A DNA stretch of 64,000 bases from Ruegeria arenilitoris (GTDB lineage Bacteria; Pseudomonadota; Alphaproteobacteria; Rhodobacterales; Rhodobacteraceae): NCBI RefSeq assembly GCF_042675705.1, contig NZ_JBHTJJ010000005.1. One strand, written 5' to 3'. The notes below the pieces were generated by a model that did no database searches, was not told the origin of the DNA, and saw only the letters and a program-made list of their open reading frames with translations. The position numbers were made by a program, and so were the translations under genes. Positions 26,509 through 35,832 of the stretch are shown here, one piece after another (within the stretch, counting starts at the first letter, position 1; the number at the start of each line of letters is the position of its first letter).

Positions 26509-28695
26509 CTAGTTGCCGCCAAAGAGATCCTTCAACAGACTGTCGACGGCCTTGGCAAAGCCACCCTGCTGCCTGCGGCGTGGCTGGGATTGCTGAGTCG
26601 TCTGGACCGGAGCGGCCGGAGCCAGCATCGGCAGCGGGGTCGGAGTCATACCTTCGGTGACCCGCACCATGGTTTCCTTCCAAATCTCGGCTGGCAGCCC
26701 ACCGCCGGTCACGCCCGACAACGGTGTGTTGTCGTCATAGCCCATCCAGACACCGGCCACATAGTCCGCGGTAAAGCCGATGAACCACGCATCCCGGGCG
26801 GCCTGGGTCGTGCCTGTTTTGCCTGCAACCTGCCATCCCGGCAACTTGGCGCGTTGTCCAGTTCCCTCGGATACCACGCGTTCCATCATCCAGGTCAGTT
26901 GTTTGGCAGCTTCGTCTCGGATCACTCGCTCGCCGATCCCGGTCGTCGTCACCATCATCGGGGCATCATCACCCAGCAGTTTCAACTCGGTCAGGCCGTA
27001 CGGTTCCACGGACGAGCCACCATTCAGGATACCGGCATAGGCGCCAGTCATTTCGATCAGCGTGCTTTCCGACGCGCCCAGCGCCAGCGCAGGGCCCGCC
27101 GCCAAATCGCTTTCGATGCCGAACCCGCTGGCCACCGTGCGCACATTGTCCAGCCCGGCAACCTCGGCCACCTTGACGGCTGGGATGTTCAGCGAGTTCT
27201 CGAGCGCATCCGCCAGGGTCACGCGGCCGTAGAACTTATTGGTGTAATTCTTTGGGCACCACTGGCCGGACCCCGGGATGTCGATGCAATAGGGCTCGTC
27301 CACCACCGTGGCCAGTGGCGAATAGCCCAGTTCCAGCGCGGTGGCATAAACAAAGGGTTTGAACGAAGATCCGGTCTGGCGCAGCGCCTGCGTCGCACGG
27401 TTGAACGCGCCCGATACCTTGGTCTTGCGTCCGCCCACCATGGCCCGGACCGCACCATCGGCCGACATCACCACGATCGCGGCCTGCGCTTTTGAGCCTT
27501 CGCTGACCTTTTCGTCGAACACCTGTTTCAGCGCCGCTTCGGCCGCCTGCTGGATTCGCTGGTCCAGCGTGGTCTTGATAACCACGTCCTCGGTGGTGTT
27601 GCGGGTAAAGAACTCGGGGCCGCTGGCCATGACCCAGTCGGCAAAATAGCCCCCGGCGCGGGCGGCGGCGGCCTCGGACAGCTCGGCCGGGTTGTTGCGG
27701 GCCGCAGTTGCCTGTGACGTGGTCAGGTAACCCTGATCCTCCATCAGGCTGATGACCACCTTGGCCCGATCCTGCGAGCGTTGCAGGTTGTTGGTGGGCG
27801 CATAGCGTGTGGGCGCAACCAGCAGCCCCGCCAGCATCGCCGCCTCGGCCGGGTCCACCTCGGCTGCGGACTTGCCGAAATAGCGCTGGCTGGCCGCCTC
27901 GAACCCGCGGGCCCCGGCCCCAAGAAACGCCCGGTTCAGATAGATGGTCAGGATCTCGTCCTTGGAGTATTTGACCTCCATCGCCATCGCGTAGATCGCT
28001 TCCTTGGCCTTGCGCCACAGCGACCCCTGACGGCAGTCAGCCTCGTACGCCGCTTCCGATTCCCACTCGGTCGGATCGTACGGGACGCCCAGACACAGCA
28101 GCTTGGCCGTTTGCTGTGTGATGGTCGAACCGCCATGCCCCGACAGTGGGCCACGCCCCTCGGACAGGTTGATCTTCACCGCACTGGCAATGCCGCGCGG
28201 GCTTACGCCGAAGTGACGGTAAAACCGCTTGTCCTCGGTCGCGACAACCGCATTCTTCAGATACGGCGACACGGTGTCGGTGGTGATAACGCCGCCGAAC
28301 TGATCACCCCGCCATGCAAAGACCTTGCCGTCCCGGTCCAGCAGGGTGACCGACCCGCGCGCGCGCCCGTCCAGCAGGGCATCGACCTCGGGCAAGGTGG
28401 AGTAGACAACCCCAACGGCAAGCGCCAGCAGCAGAGCGGCTATCGCACCCACCCGCCAGGTCAGCCCCCAGATCAGGCGCCCTATCCAGCGGAACAGCCG
28501 GCGAAAGAAGCCGCCCTGCCCGCCTCCCGAACGCTTGCGCCGGGGCTTGCGACTGGTCTTTCGGGTCGTGGTCTTGCGCGCCGTCGCCTTCTTGCCCGCC
28601 GGTTTCGCCGTCCGCTTGGCAGACGAGGTCTTGCGGCCTCCGGACGGATACCGTTTGTCCGCCACCAGCGGTTTTCGACGCTTGGACTCAGTCAT
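26509..28695 (-). CDS. Class A penicillin-binding protein (PBP1-type)
   Basis: 728 aa from the ATG at 28695. Bifunctional peptidoglycan synthase of the inner membrane. Order: a very basic Lys/Arg/Thr-rich cytoplasmic tail (first ~60 residues), one membrane helix near residues 78-100, a GT51 glycosyltransferase with catalytic-glutamate box ATEDKRFYRHFG near 152 and GGSTITQQTAK, then a transpeptidase with SxxK in GSSFKPF near 441, SxN in ENSLNIP and KTGT near 625. The C-terminus is rich in Pro/Gln/Arg. The long basic tail is unusual in length. Single gene convergent with leuB. Confidence 0.93.
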   Translation of the reverse strand: MTESKRRKPLVADKRYPSGGRKTSSAKRTAKPAGKKATARKTTTRKTSRKPRRKRSGGGQGGFFRRLFRWIGRLIWGLTWRVGAIAALLLALAVGVVYSTLPEVDALLDGRARGSVTLLDRDGKVFAWRGDQFGGVITTDTVSPYLKNAVVATEDKRFYRHFGVSPRGIASAVKINLSEGRGPLSGHGGSTITQQTAKLLCLGVPYDPTEWESEAAYEADCRQGSLWRKAKEAIYAMAMEVKYSKDEILTIYLNRAFLGAGARGFEAASQRYFGKSAAEVDPAEAAMLAGLLVAPTRYAPTNNLQRSQDRAKVVISLMEDQGYLTTSQATAARNNPAELSEAAAARAGGYFADWVMASGPEFFTRNTTEDVVIKTTLDQRIQQAAEAALKQVFDEKVSEGSKAQAAIVVMSADGAVRAMVGGRKTKVSGAFNRATQALRQTGSSFKPFVYATALELGYSPLATVVDEPYCIDIPGSGQWCPKNYTNKFYGRVTLADALENSLNIPAVKVAEVAGLDNVRTVASGFGIESDLAAGPALALGASESTLIEMTGAYAGILNGGSSVEPYGLTELKLLGDDAPMMVTTTGIGERVIRDEAAKQLTWMMERVVSEGTGQRAKLPGWQVAGKTGTTQAARDAWFIGFTADYVAGVWMGYDDNTPLSGVTGGGLPAEIWKETMVRVTEGMTPTPLPMLAPAAPVQTTQQSQPRRRQQGGFAKAVDSLLKDLFGGN

Positions 28696-28818
28696 GCTCA
28701 AACTCTGCCCGTTTTTGCTTTTGTGGCACCATACCGCGCTGTCGCGCCCATGTAGAGGTGTGAAATAGCGCGAATTCCCCTCTCACACTTGCGTATTTTT
28801 TAATCACATTGCCACTTT

Positions 28819-28836
28819 TGTGCAAAAAATGTGCAA
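28819..28836. promoter_or_regulatory. TGTGCAA direct repeats upstream of glnK
   Basis: TGTGCAA occurs at 28819-28825 and 28830-28836, 11 bp apart, i.e. on the same face of the helix, within an AT-rich stretch about 115-130 bp before the glnK start. A nitrogen regulator such as NtrC would be expected here; the repeats do not match the NtrC consensus closely, and no sigma-54 -24/-12 pair was found. Confidence 0.3.
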
Positions 28837-28950
28837 CTTTGCCCCTCTTCCCCAGCGTCTTTTTGCCGAAATCGTTCCTTGAGCGGCCATGTCGGGCTCT
28901 TTTTCTGCAGGTGCAAAGCCGGACCCACCGGAACAGAAGAGGGGAAAGAC

Positions 28951-29289
28951 GTGAAACTGATCATTGCGACAATCAAGCCGTTCAAGCTCGAGGAGGTGCG
29001 CGAGGCACTGACCGAGGCGGGCGTGCGCGGCATGATGGTGACCGAGATCAAGGGCTTCGGCTCGCAATCCGGTCACACCGAAATCTATCGGGGCGCCGAA
29101 TACGCGGTGAACTTCGTGCCCAAGATCAAGCTGGAAATCGTGGTGCCCGCCGCGATGACCGACCAGATCGTCGAAACCATCACCAAAACCGCCAAGACCG
29201 GCAAGATCGGCGACGGCAAGATCTTTGTCCTCGATGTCGAGCAGGCCCTGCGCGTGCGGACCGGGGAACTCAACGAGGAGGCGCTGTAA
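28951..29289 (+). CDS. glnK: Nitrogen regulatory protein P-II
   Basis: 112 aa with a GTG start at 28951 preceded by GAGGGG. Trimeric sensor of 2-oxoglutarate, ATP/ADP and glutamine state. T-loop GHTEIYRGAEYAVNF holds the uridylylated Tyr51; the C-terminal signature KIGDGKIFVLDVEQALRVRTGE binds ATP. Placed 34 bp before amtB, the standard glnK-amtB pair in which GlnK plugs the ammonium channel under nitrogen excess, so GlnK is preferred over GlnB. Confidence 0.95.
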   Translation: MKLIIATIKPFKLEEVREALTEAGVRGMMVTEIKGFGSQSGHTEIYRGAEYAVNFVPKIKLEIVVPAAMTDQIVETITKTAKTGKIGDGKIFVLDVEQALRVRTGELNEEAL

Positions 29290-29323
29290 GGCGCCGCGAC
29301 CGACAATCATTCGAGGACTGAAC

Positions 29324-30652
<1,329 letters not shown>

Positions 30653-30670
30653 GCCCTTTTCAAACCAAAC

Positions 30671-30708
30671 AAAAAACCCGGGCATTTGTGCCCGGGTTTC
30701 TTTTTTTG
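30671..30708. terminator. Bidirectional terminator between amtB and aminotransferase
   Basis: Perfect 11-bp stem AAACCCGGGCA / TGCCCGGGTTT (30674-30684, 30689-30699), TTTG loop, with a T run on the right and an A run on the left. It can stop transcripts from both sides. Confidence 0.93.
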
Positions 30709-30720
30709 AAATGCCTGACC

Positions 30721-31905
30721 TCAGACGCCGACGTCGATGATGGCCTTGGCCAGGATCGGCACGGTGGCCTCGTTCAACCCGGCAATGTTCATACGGCTGT
30801 CGCCGACCATGTAGATGCCGTGCTCAACCCGCAGTTTCTCGACCAGTTCGGGCGCGGCGCCCAGGCGCGAGAACATGCCGCGATGCTGGGCAAGGAAGCC
30901 GAACCGGTCCGATCCGCTCAGCCGCTGCAGCTCGTCCGCCAGTTGGCGGCGCAGGCCCAGCATCGACAGGCGCACCTCCTCAAGTTCGGCCATCCAATCG
31001 GCGCGCAGGCCCTCATCCATCAGGATCGTGGTCACCACGCGCGCGCCGTGATCCGGCGGGAACGAGTAGTTCTGGCGGTTCAGAAACGCCAGCGTGCCCT
31101 GGTTCAGCGCAGTCTGGCCCGCATCGGCGCTGATGGCCATCAACAGGCCGGTCCGCTCGCGATAGACACCGAAATTCTTCGAGCAGGACGCCGCGATCAG
31201 GCATTCCTTGACCGACGAAGCGACAAGCCGGGTCGCCTGCGCATCCTCGTTCAGACCGTCGCCAAAGCCCTGATAGGCGATGTCGATCATCGCCACCAGG
31301 CCGCGGTCGTTGATCAGGTTCACCACCTCTTGCCACTGGACCATGTTCAGGTTGGCGCCGGTCGGGTTGTGGCAGCAGCCATGCAGCAGCACCAAGTCGC
31401 CAGCCTTGGCGGTCTTGAGGTCCTCGATCATGCCGTCGAAATCGACGCCACGGGTTTCCTCGTCGAAATAGCGGTAAGCGACGGTTTCGATGCCCAGGTA
31501 GTTCAGGATCGAGATGTGGTTCGGCCAGGTCGGGTTCGACACGAACACCCGGGCCGAGGGGTTGGCCATGCGGATCAGCTCGAACGCCTGACGGCAGGCG
31601 CCGGTGCCGCCCGGCGTGGCCACGGCGGCGATGTTGGCGCGCGGGACGCTGGTGCCCAGAATCAGCGTGATCATCGCATCGGCATAGGCCGGGTCACCGG
31701 CCAGCCCGGTATAGGCCTTGGTCTGCTGTTCTTCCCAGATGCGGTGCTCGGCGGCCTTGACCGCGCGCATCACCGGGGTCACTCCATTGGCGTCTTTGTA
31801 GACGCCGACACCCAGATCAATCTTCTGCTCGCGCGGGTCCTCGCGATACATCTGCATCAGGGCCAGGATCTTGTCGGCTGGCTGCGGCTTGAGATTTTCG
31901 AACAT
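30721..31905 (-). CDS. Aspartate/aromatic amino acid aminotransferase (class I)
   Basis: 394 aa from ATG 31905. PLP enzyme of the AspC/TyrB subgroup (Ia gamma-type): FENLKPQPADKILALM start, GVGVYKDANGVTPVM, CHNPTGANL, DIAYQGFGDG, and the PLP lysine in CSKNFGVYRERTG. Transfers amino groups between aspartate, phenylalanine or tyrosine and 2-oxoglutarate; aspartate versus aromatic preference cannot be read from the sequence. Its ATG overlaps the stop of the sulfurtransferase (TGATG), so the pair is co-translated. Confidence 0.9.
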   Translation of the reverse strand: MFENLKPQPADKILALMQMYREDPREQKIDLGVGVYKDANGVTPVMRAVKAAEHRIWEEQQTKAYTGLAGDPAYADAMITLILGTSVPRANIAAVATPGGTGACRQAFELIRMANPSARVFVSNPTWPNHISILNYLGIETVAYRYFDEETRGVDFDGMIEDLKTAKAGDLVLLHGCCHNPTGANLNMVQWQEVVNLINDRGLVAMIDIAYQGFGDGLNEDAQATRLVASSVKECLIAASCSKNFGVYRERTGLLMAISADAGQTALNQGTLAFLNRQNYSFPPDHGARVVTTILMDEGLRADWMAELEEVRLSMLGLRRQLADELQRLSGSDRFGFLAQHRGMFSRLGAAPELVEKLRVEHGIYMVGDSRMNIAGLNEATVPILAKAIIDVGV

Positions 31906-32759
31906 CAGGAGTCTCCGGTTGCGACGGGCAGAGTCGGGAAGGCGCCCCATTCGGCCCAGCTGCCGTCATAAAGCGAATGGTCTTTCTTGCCCATGCGCTC
32001 GAGCGCAAGGCTGAGGATCGCGGCGGTCACGCCCGACCCGCAGGTGGTGATGGCGGGCTTCGACAGATCGACGCCTGCGGCTTCGAACACCGCGCGGCAG
32101 TCCTCGGGCGATTTCATGGTGCCATCGGGGTTCAGCAACTGTCCGAAAGGCACGTTCCGCGAGCCGGGGATGTGCCCTGCCCGCAAACCTTCGCGCGGTT
32201 CAGGCTGGGATCCGGCGAAACGGTCCGCGGCGCGGGCGTCGATGATTTCGTGATCGGCCAGCTTGGCGGCGGCTGAGACCTGGGTCACGTCGCGGACCAG
32301 GTGGTTCTGCACGCGCACGGTCATGTGGCGATCGCGGATGACAGGGGGCAGATCCTCGATTTCGCGCCCTTCGGCGACCCATTTGGGAAGGCCGCCATCC
32401 AGAACGGCGATGTTCTCCTGCCCCATCAGGCGGAACAACCACCAGACCCGCGCCGCCGAGAACAGGCCCGCGCCGTCATAGACAACGACCTGATGGCCAT
32501 CGCCGACACCCATCGCGCGCAGGCGCGACATGAACTTCTCGACCGGAGGCGCCATGTGCGGCAGGTCCGAGCGGTGGTCCGATATCTCGTCGATGTCGAA
32601 GAACCGTGCGCCGGGAATATGTCCGGCCTCGTATTCGGCGCGGGCGTCGCGCCCCTGCTGCGGCAGGTACCACGAGGCGTCGAGGATCCGCAGATCCGGG
32701 CCCTTGAGGTGGGCGGCAAGCCACTCGGTGGAAACCAGGGTTTTTGGATCGTCCAGCAT
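31905..32759 (-). CDS. sseA: 3-mercaptopyruvate sulfurtransferase
   Basis: 284 aa from ATG 32759, behind GGGGAGG. Two tandem rhodanese domains; only the second carries the active-site loop, CGSGVTA near residue 228, the form typical of mercaptopyruvate sulfurtransferase rather than thiosulfate sulfurtransferase. Transfers sulfane sulfur from 3-mercaptopyruvate. Coupling to the downstream aminotransferase is chemically sensible: an aspartate-type aminotransferase can convert cysteine to 3-mercaptopyruvate, the sulfurtransferase substrate. Confidence 0.9.
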   Translation of the reverse strand: MLDDPKTLVSTEWLAAHLKGPDLRILDASWYLPQQGRDARAEYEAGHIPGARFFDIDEISDHRSDLPHMAPPVEKFMSRLRAMGVGDGHQVVVYDGAGLFSAARVWWLFRLMGQENIAVLDGGLPKWVAEGREIEDLPPVIRDRHMTVRVQNHLVRDVTQVSAAAKLADHEIIDARAADRFAGSQPEPREGLRAGHIPGSRNVPFGQLLNPDGTMKSPEDCRAVFEAAGVDLSKPAITTCGSGVTAAILSLALERMGKKDHSLYDGSWAEWGAFPTLPVATGDS

Positions 32760-32839
32760 CAAAGCCTCCCCTTTACGCGCAGGGATTTCCCTATACGCGC
32801 AAGGGTGCGGGTTCAAGGCTGGATCGGGTCCCTGCGGCC

Positions 32840-33109
32840 CTATCGCGCCCGTCGCAGGCGGAAATGCTGGATGATGCCGATCACGCTGATGGCGATCCAG
32901 AAACTTTCGATCAGCATCGAGGCCAGGTTGAAGTTCTGCAGCAGCGAATAGACGATCAGAACCGACCCCACCAGGTTGACCACCGGAAAGGCCAGATCGT
33001 CGGAATTCATCATCCGCATCTGGGTGGCGAAATAAGCCGCGACCACGATCAGCGCCCCGAAGGACCCGATGCCATCGGCCAGCGTCAGGCCGTTCAGGAA
33101 TTCCGTCAT
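32840..33109 (-). CDS. Small membrane protein (CBU_0592-like)
   Basis: 89 aa with three hydrophobic stretches (residues 12-30, 40-58, 62-80) and a basic end HFRLRRAR. Matches my memory of a small conserved bacterial membrane family labelled CBU_0592; function unknown. Lies 22 bp after the Xre/cupin gene on the same strand and may share its promoter. Confidence 0.7.
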   Translation of the reverse strand: MTEFLNGLTLADGIGSFGALIVVAAYFATQMRMMNSDDLAFPVVNLVGSVLIVYSLLQNFNLASMLIESFWIAISVIGIIQHFRLRRAR

Positions 33110-33131
33110 CGGGTCATCTCCTTCTGCCGTA

Positions 33132-33695
33132 TCAACCGGCCGCAGCGGTCGCGGGCCGGTGTCCGTAGTGATGCATGTTCAGAAACGCCGCGCCCTCGGG
33201 CCCGGCGCGATAGCCATGCGGCAGATCGGCCGGAAAGCGCAACCCCTGGCCCGCGCTCAACGGCACCCATTCGCCGTTCCGCAGCACCTCGAGCGCGCCG
33301 CTCAGCACAAAGACTTCCTCGGTCACGCCGGCGGCATGGGCGGGGGATTCGTGGCATTGGTTGCGGTCCAGTTCGACGTGAAAGGTCTCGGCCCCCAGAA
33401 CCGGGTCGAAGGGAAAGACGATCTTGACCTTCAGACTGCCCGGAAAGGTCACGGTGCGGAACCGGGCCGCGTCCGCTGGATCGCGCAGGGCGCTGGTTCC
33501 GATCAGCGCGCTCAGCGGCATCTGGAACCCCTTGGCGATCTTCCACAGCGTCGCGATGGTGGGGCTTGATTCGCCGCGCTCGATCTGACCCAACATGGCT
33601 TTGCTGACACCGGTCAACTCGGCCGCTTTGGCCAGGCTCAGCCCCGATGCCGCCCGGACGTCTCTGAGTTTCAGGGTGATGTCGTCCGATTCCAT
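33132..33695 (-). CDS. Xre-type regulator with C-terminal cupin
   Basis: 187 aa. Helix-turn-helix at residues 7-60 (LRDVRAASGLSLAKAAELTGVSKAMLGQIERGESSPTIATLWKIAKG) joined to a one-domain cupin at about 105-180 (FHVELDRNQCHESPAHAAGVTEEVFVLSGALEVL). Such proteins are usually repressors that sense a small ligand in the cupin. Divergent from ilvD; two palindromes in the 105-bp gap are likely its operators. Ligand unknown; a branched-chain keto acid or amino acid is a guess from context. Confidence 0.9.
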   Translation of the reverse strand: MESDDITLKLRDVRAASGLSLAKAAELTGVSKAMLGQIERGESSPTIATLWKIAKGFQMPLSALIGTSALRDPADAARFRTVTFPGSLKVKIVFPFDPVLGAETFHVELDRNQCHESPAHAAGVTEEVFVLSGALEVLRNGEWVPLSAGQGLRFPADLPHGYRAGPEGAAFLNMHHYGHRPATAAAG

Positions 33696-33717
33696 GGCCA
33701 CGTCCCGCGATTTACCT

Positions 33718-33735
33718 TGTGCGTTATAACGCACA
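33718..33735. promoter_or_regulatory. Palindromic operator candidate 1, Xre/ilvD gap
   Basis: TGTGCGTTATAACGCACA is a perfect 18-bp palindrome just upstream of the Xre/cupin start. Together with the related site 25 bp away it probably binds the adjacent regulator. Confidence 0.65.
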
Positions 33736-33742
33736 TGTGCTA

Positions 33743-33760
33743 CGTGCGCTATAACGCACG
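33743..33760. promoter_or_regulatory. Palindromic operator candidate 2, Xre/ilvD gap
   Basis: CGTGCGCTATAACGCACG shares the core GTGCG-YTATAACGCAC with site 1 and is palindromic except for one pair. Centre-to-centre distance to site 1 is 25 bp. It lies about 40 bp before the ilvD start, where it would overlap a promoter. Confidence 0.65.
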
Positions 33761-33800
33761 CAACACTGGTTTTGCAACCGGGCAAAAGGGAAACAGCATC

Positions 33801-35633
33801 ATGCCAATGTACCGATCCAGAACTTCGACCCATGGCCGCAACATGGCCGGTGCCCGCGGCCTGTGGCGCGCCACCGGGATGGGCGACGACGATTTCGGCA
33901 AGCCGATCATCGCCATCGTCAACTCGTTCACGCAATTCGTGCCAGGGCACGTCCACCTCAAGGATCTGGGTCAGATGGTCGCCCGCGAGGTCGAGGCCGC
34001 TGGCGGTGTAGCCAAAGAGTTCAACACCATCGCCGTCGATGACGGGATCGCCATGGGCCATGACGGGATGCTGTATTCGCTGCCCTCGCGCGAGATCATC
34101 GCCGACAGCGTCGAATACATGGTCAACGCACACTGCGCCGATGCGATGGTCTGCATCTCGAACTGCGACAAGATCACCCCGGGCATGCTGATGGCGGCAA
34201 TGCGGCTGAACATCCCGGCCATCTTCGTCTCGGGCGGCCCGATGGAGGCCGGCAAGATCGACATCGCCGATCTGGATGTGAAGAAGATCGACCTGGTCGA
34301 TGCCATGGTCGCCGCCGCCGATGACAAGTACACCGACGAGCAGGTCAAGCATATCGAAGAAAACGCCTGCCCCACCTGCGGATCGTGCTCGGGCATGTTC
34401 ACTGCGAACTCGATGAACTGCCTGGCCGAGGCGCTGGGTCTGGCGCTGCCGGGCAATGGCTCGACCCTAGCCACCCATGCCGACCGCAAGGAACTGTTCC
34501 TGGAAGCCGGGCGCCGCATCGTCGAGATCACCAAGCGTCACTATGAGCTGAACGAGAAAGGCTTCCTCCCGCGCGAGATCGCGACCTTTGAGGCCTTCGA
34601 AAACGCCATGAGCCTGGACATCGCCATGGGCGGCTCGACCAACACGGTGCTGCACCTGCTGGCCATCGCGCATGAGGGCGGGGTGGATTTCACAATGTCC
34701 GACATGGACCGGCTGAGCCGCAAGGTGCCCTGCCTGTGCAAGGTCGCGCCCAACACCGAGAATGTCCACATGGAGGATGTGCATCGCGCCGGCGGCATCT
34801 TCTCGATCCTGGGCGAGTTGAGCCGCGCCGGCCTGCTGCATGACGACTGCTGCACGGTGCATTCCGCCACCATGGCCGAGGCCATCGCCAACTGGGACAT
34901 CACGGTGACCAACAACCCCAAGGCGCAAGAGTTGTTCAAGGCCGCCCCCGGCGGCGTGCGCACGACCCAGGCGTTCAGCCAGTCGAACCGCTACAAGGAA
35001 CTGGACACAGACCGGGCAAACGGCGTGATCAGGTCCAAGGACCATGCGTTCAGCCAGGATGGCGGTCTGGCCGTGCTGTTCGGCAACATCGCGCGCGACG
35101 GCTGCATCGTGAAGACCGCGGGTGTGGACGAGAACATCCTGAAATTCACCGGCACCGCCTATGTCTGCGAAAGTCAGGACCAGGCGGTGAACGACATCCT
35201 GACCGGCAAGGTCAAGGAAGGCGACGTGGTCGTGATCCGGTATGAAGGCCCACGCGGCGGGCCTGGTATGCAAGAGATGCTGTACCCGACCTCATACCTG
35301 AAATCCAAAGGTCTGGGCAAAGCCTGCGCGCTGCTGACCGACGGACGCTTCTCGGGCGGCACCTCGGGCCTGTCGATCGGTCACGTTTCGCCAGAGGCGG
35401 CCGAAGGCGGCGAGATCGGCCTGGTTCAGAACGGGGACACGATCGAGATCGACATCCCCAACCGCTCGATCCATCTGGCCGTGTCCGACGAGGAACTGGC
35501 CGAACGCCGGGAAGTCCAGGACGAAAAAGGCTGGGTTCCCGCTGCACCGCGCAAGCGCAAGGTGTCCACGGCACTGAAGGCCTATGCCAAGCTGGCCACC
35601 AGCGCTGCAAAAGGCGCGGTGCGTCAGGTTTGA
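33801..35633 (+). CDS. ilvD: Dihydroxy-acid dehydratase
   Basis: 610 aa from ATG 33801 (an in-frame stretch upstream overlaps the operators and is not used). Dehydrates 2,3-dihydroxy-isovalerate and -methylvalerate in valine and isoleucine synthesis. Fe-S ligands in SNCDKITPGM and CPTCGSCSGMFTANSMNC; C-terminal TDGRFSGGTSGLSIGHVSPEAAEGG is diagnostic. Divergent from an Xre/cupin gene that may control it. Downstream lies a highly structured non-coding element. Confidence 0.97.
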   Translation: MPMYRSRTSTHGRNMAGARGLWRATGMGDDDFGKPIIAIVNSFTQFVPGHVHLKDLGQMVAREVEAAGGVAKEFNTIAVDDGIAMGHDGMLYSLPSREIIADSVEYMVNAHCADAMVCISNCDKITPGMLMAAMRLNIPAIFVSGGPMEAGKIDIADLDVKKIDLVDAMVAAADDKYTDEQVKHIEENACPTCGSCSGMFTANSMNCLAEALGLALPGNGSTLATHADRKELFLEAGRRIVEITKRHYELNEKGFLPREIATFEAFENAMSLDIAMGGSTNTVLHLLAIAHEGGVDFTMSDMDRLSRKVPCLCKVAPNTENVHMEDVHRAGGIFSILGELSRAGLLHDDCCTVHSATMAEAIANWDITVTNNPKAQELFKAAPGGVRTTQAFSQSNRYKELDTDRANGVIRSKDHAFSQDGGLAVLFGNIARDGCIVKTAGVDENILKFTGTAYVCESQDQAVNDILTGKVKEGDVVVIRYEGPRGGPGMQEMLYPTSYLKSKGLGKACALLTDGRFSGGTSGLSIGHVSPEAAEGGEIGLVQNGDTIEIDIPNRSIHLAVSDEELAERREVQDEKGWVPAAPRKRKVSTALKAYAKLATSAAKGAVRQV

Positions 35634-35680
35634 ACACTACCGGCCTGCGCAATGCGGGCTGGTCCGTTCCCTGAAACCGA

Positions 35681-35819
35681 AGTGCTCCCGCGCCTGACAG
35701 GACCCATCGGCTGCGCCGCTGCCTCCATCAGTCTTGGGCCGGGCGCCGCGCATGGCGCGGCGCCCGGCCCAACCATAGGAGATGTCTCGCCAGAGACATC
35801 GACGATGGGCGGGAGCACT
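35681..35819. repeat. Nested inverted-repeat element, 139 bp
   Basis: Outer arms AGTGCTCCCG (35681-35690) and CGGGAGCACT (35810-35819) are perfect complements, continued by CCCATCG (35703-35709) / CGATGGG (35803-35809). Inside are two further hairpins: an 18-bp perfect stem (35734-35751 / 35755-35772) with a 3-nt ATG loop, and GATGTCTC-GCCA-GAGACATC (35781-35800). Lies between convergent ilvD and the sulfotransferase. Could be a palindromic repeat element, a non-autonomous mobile element or a structured RNA; it is too elaborate for a simple terminator and lacks a T run. Confidence 0.6.
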
Positions 35820-35832
35820 CCGGAAAGTTGGG

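Noticed and set aside
33770..33787. TTTTGC-N6-GCAAAA near the ilvD ribosome site, containing TTGCAACCGG like the inositol operator
   Set aside because: The right half differs from TTGCAA (GGCAAAA), and it overlaps the ilvD ribosome site rather than a promoter; chance similarity is more likely than control by the inositol repressor.
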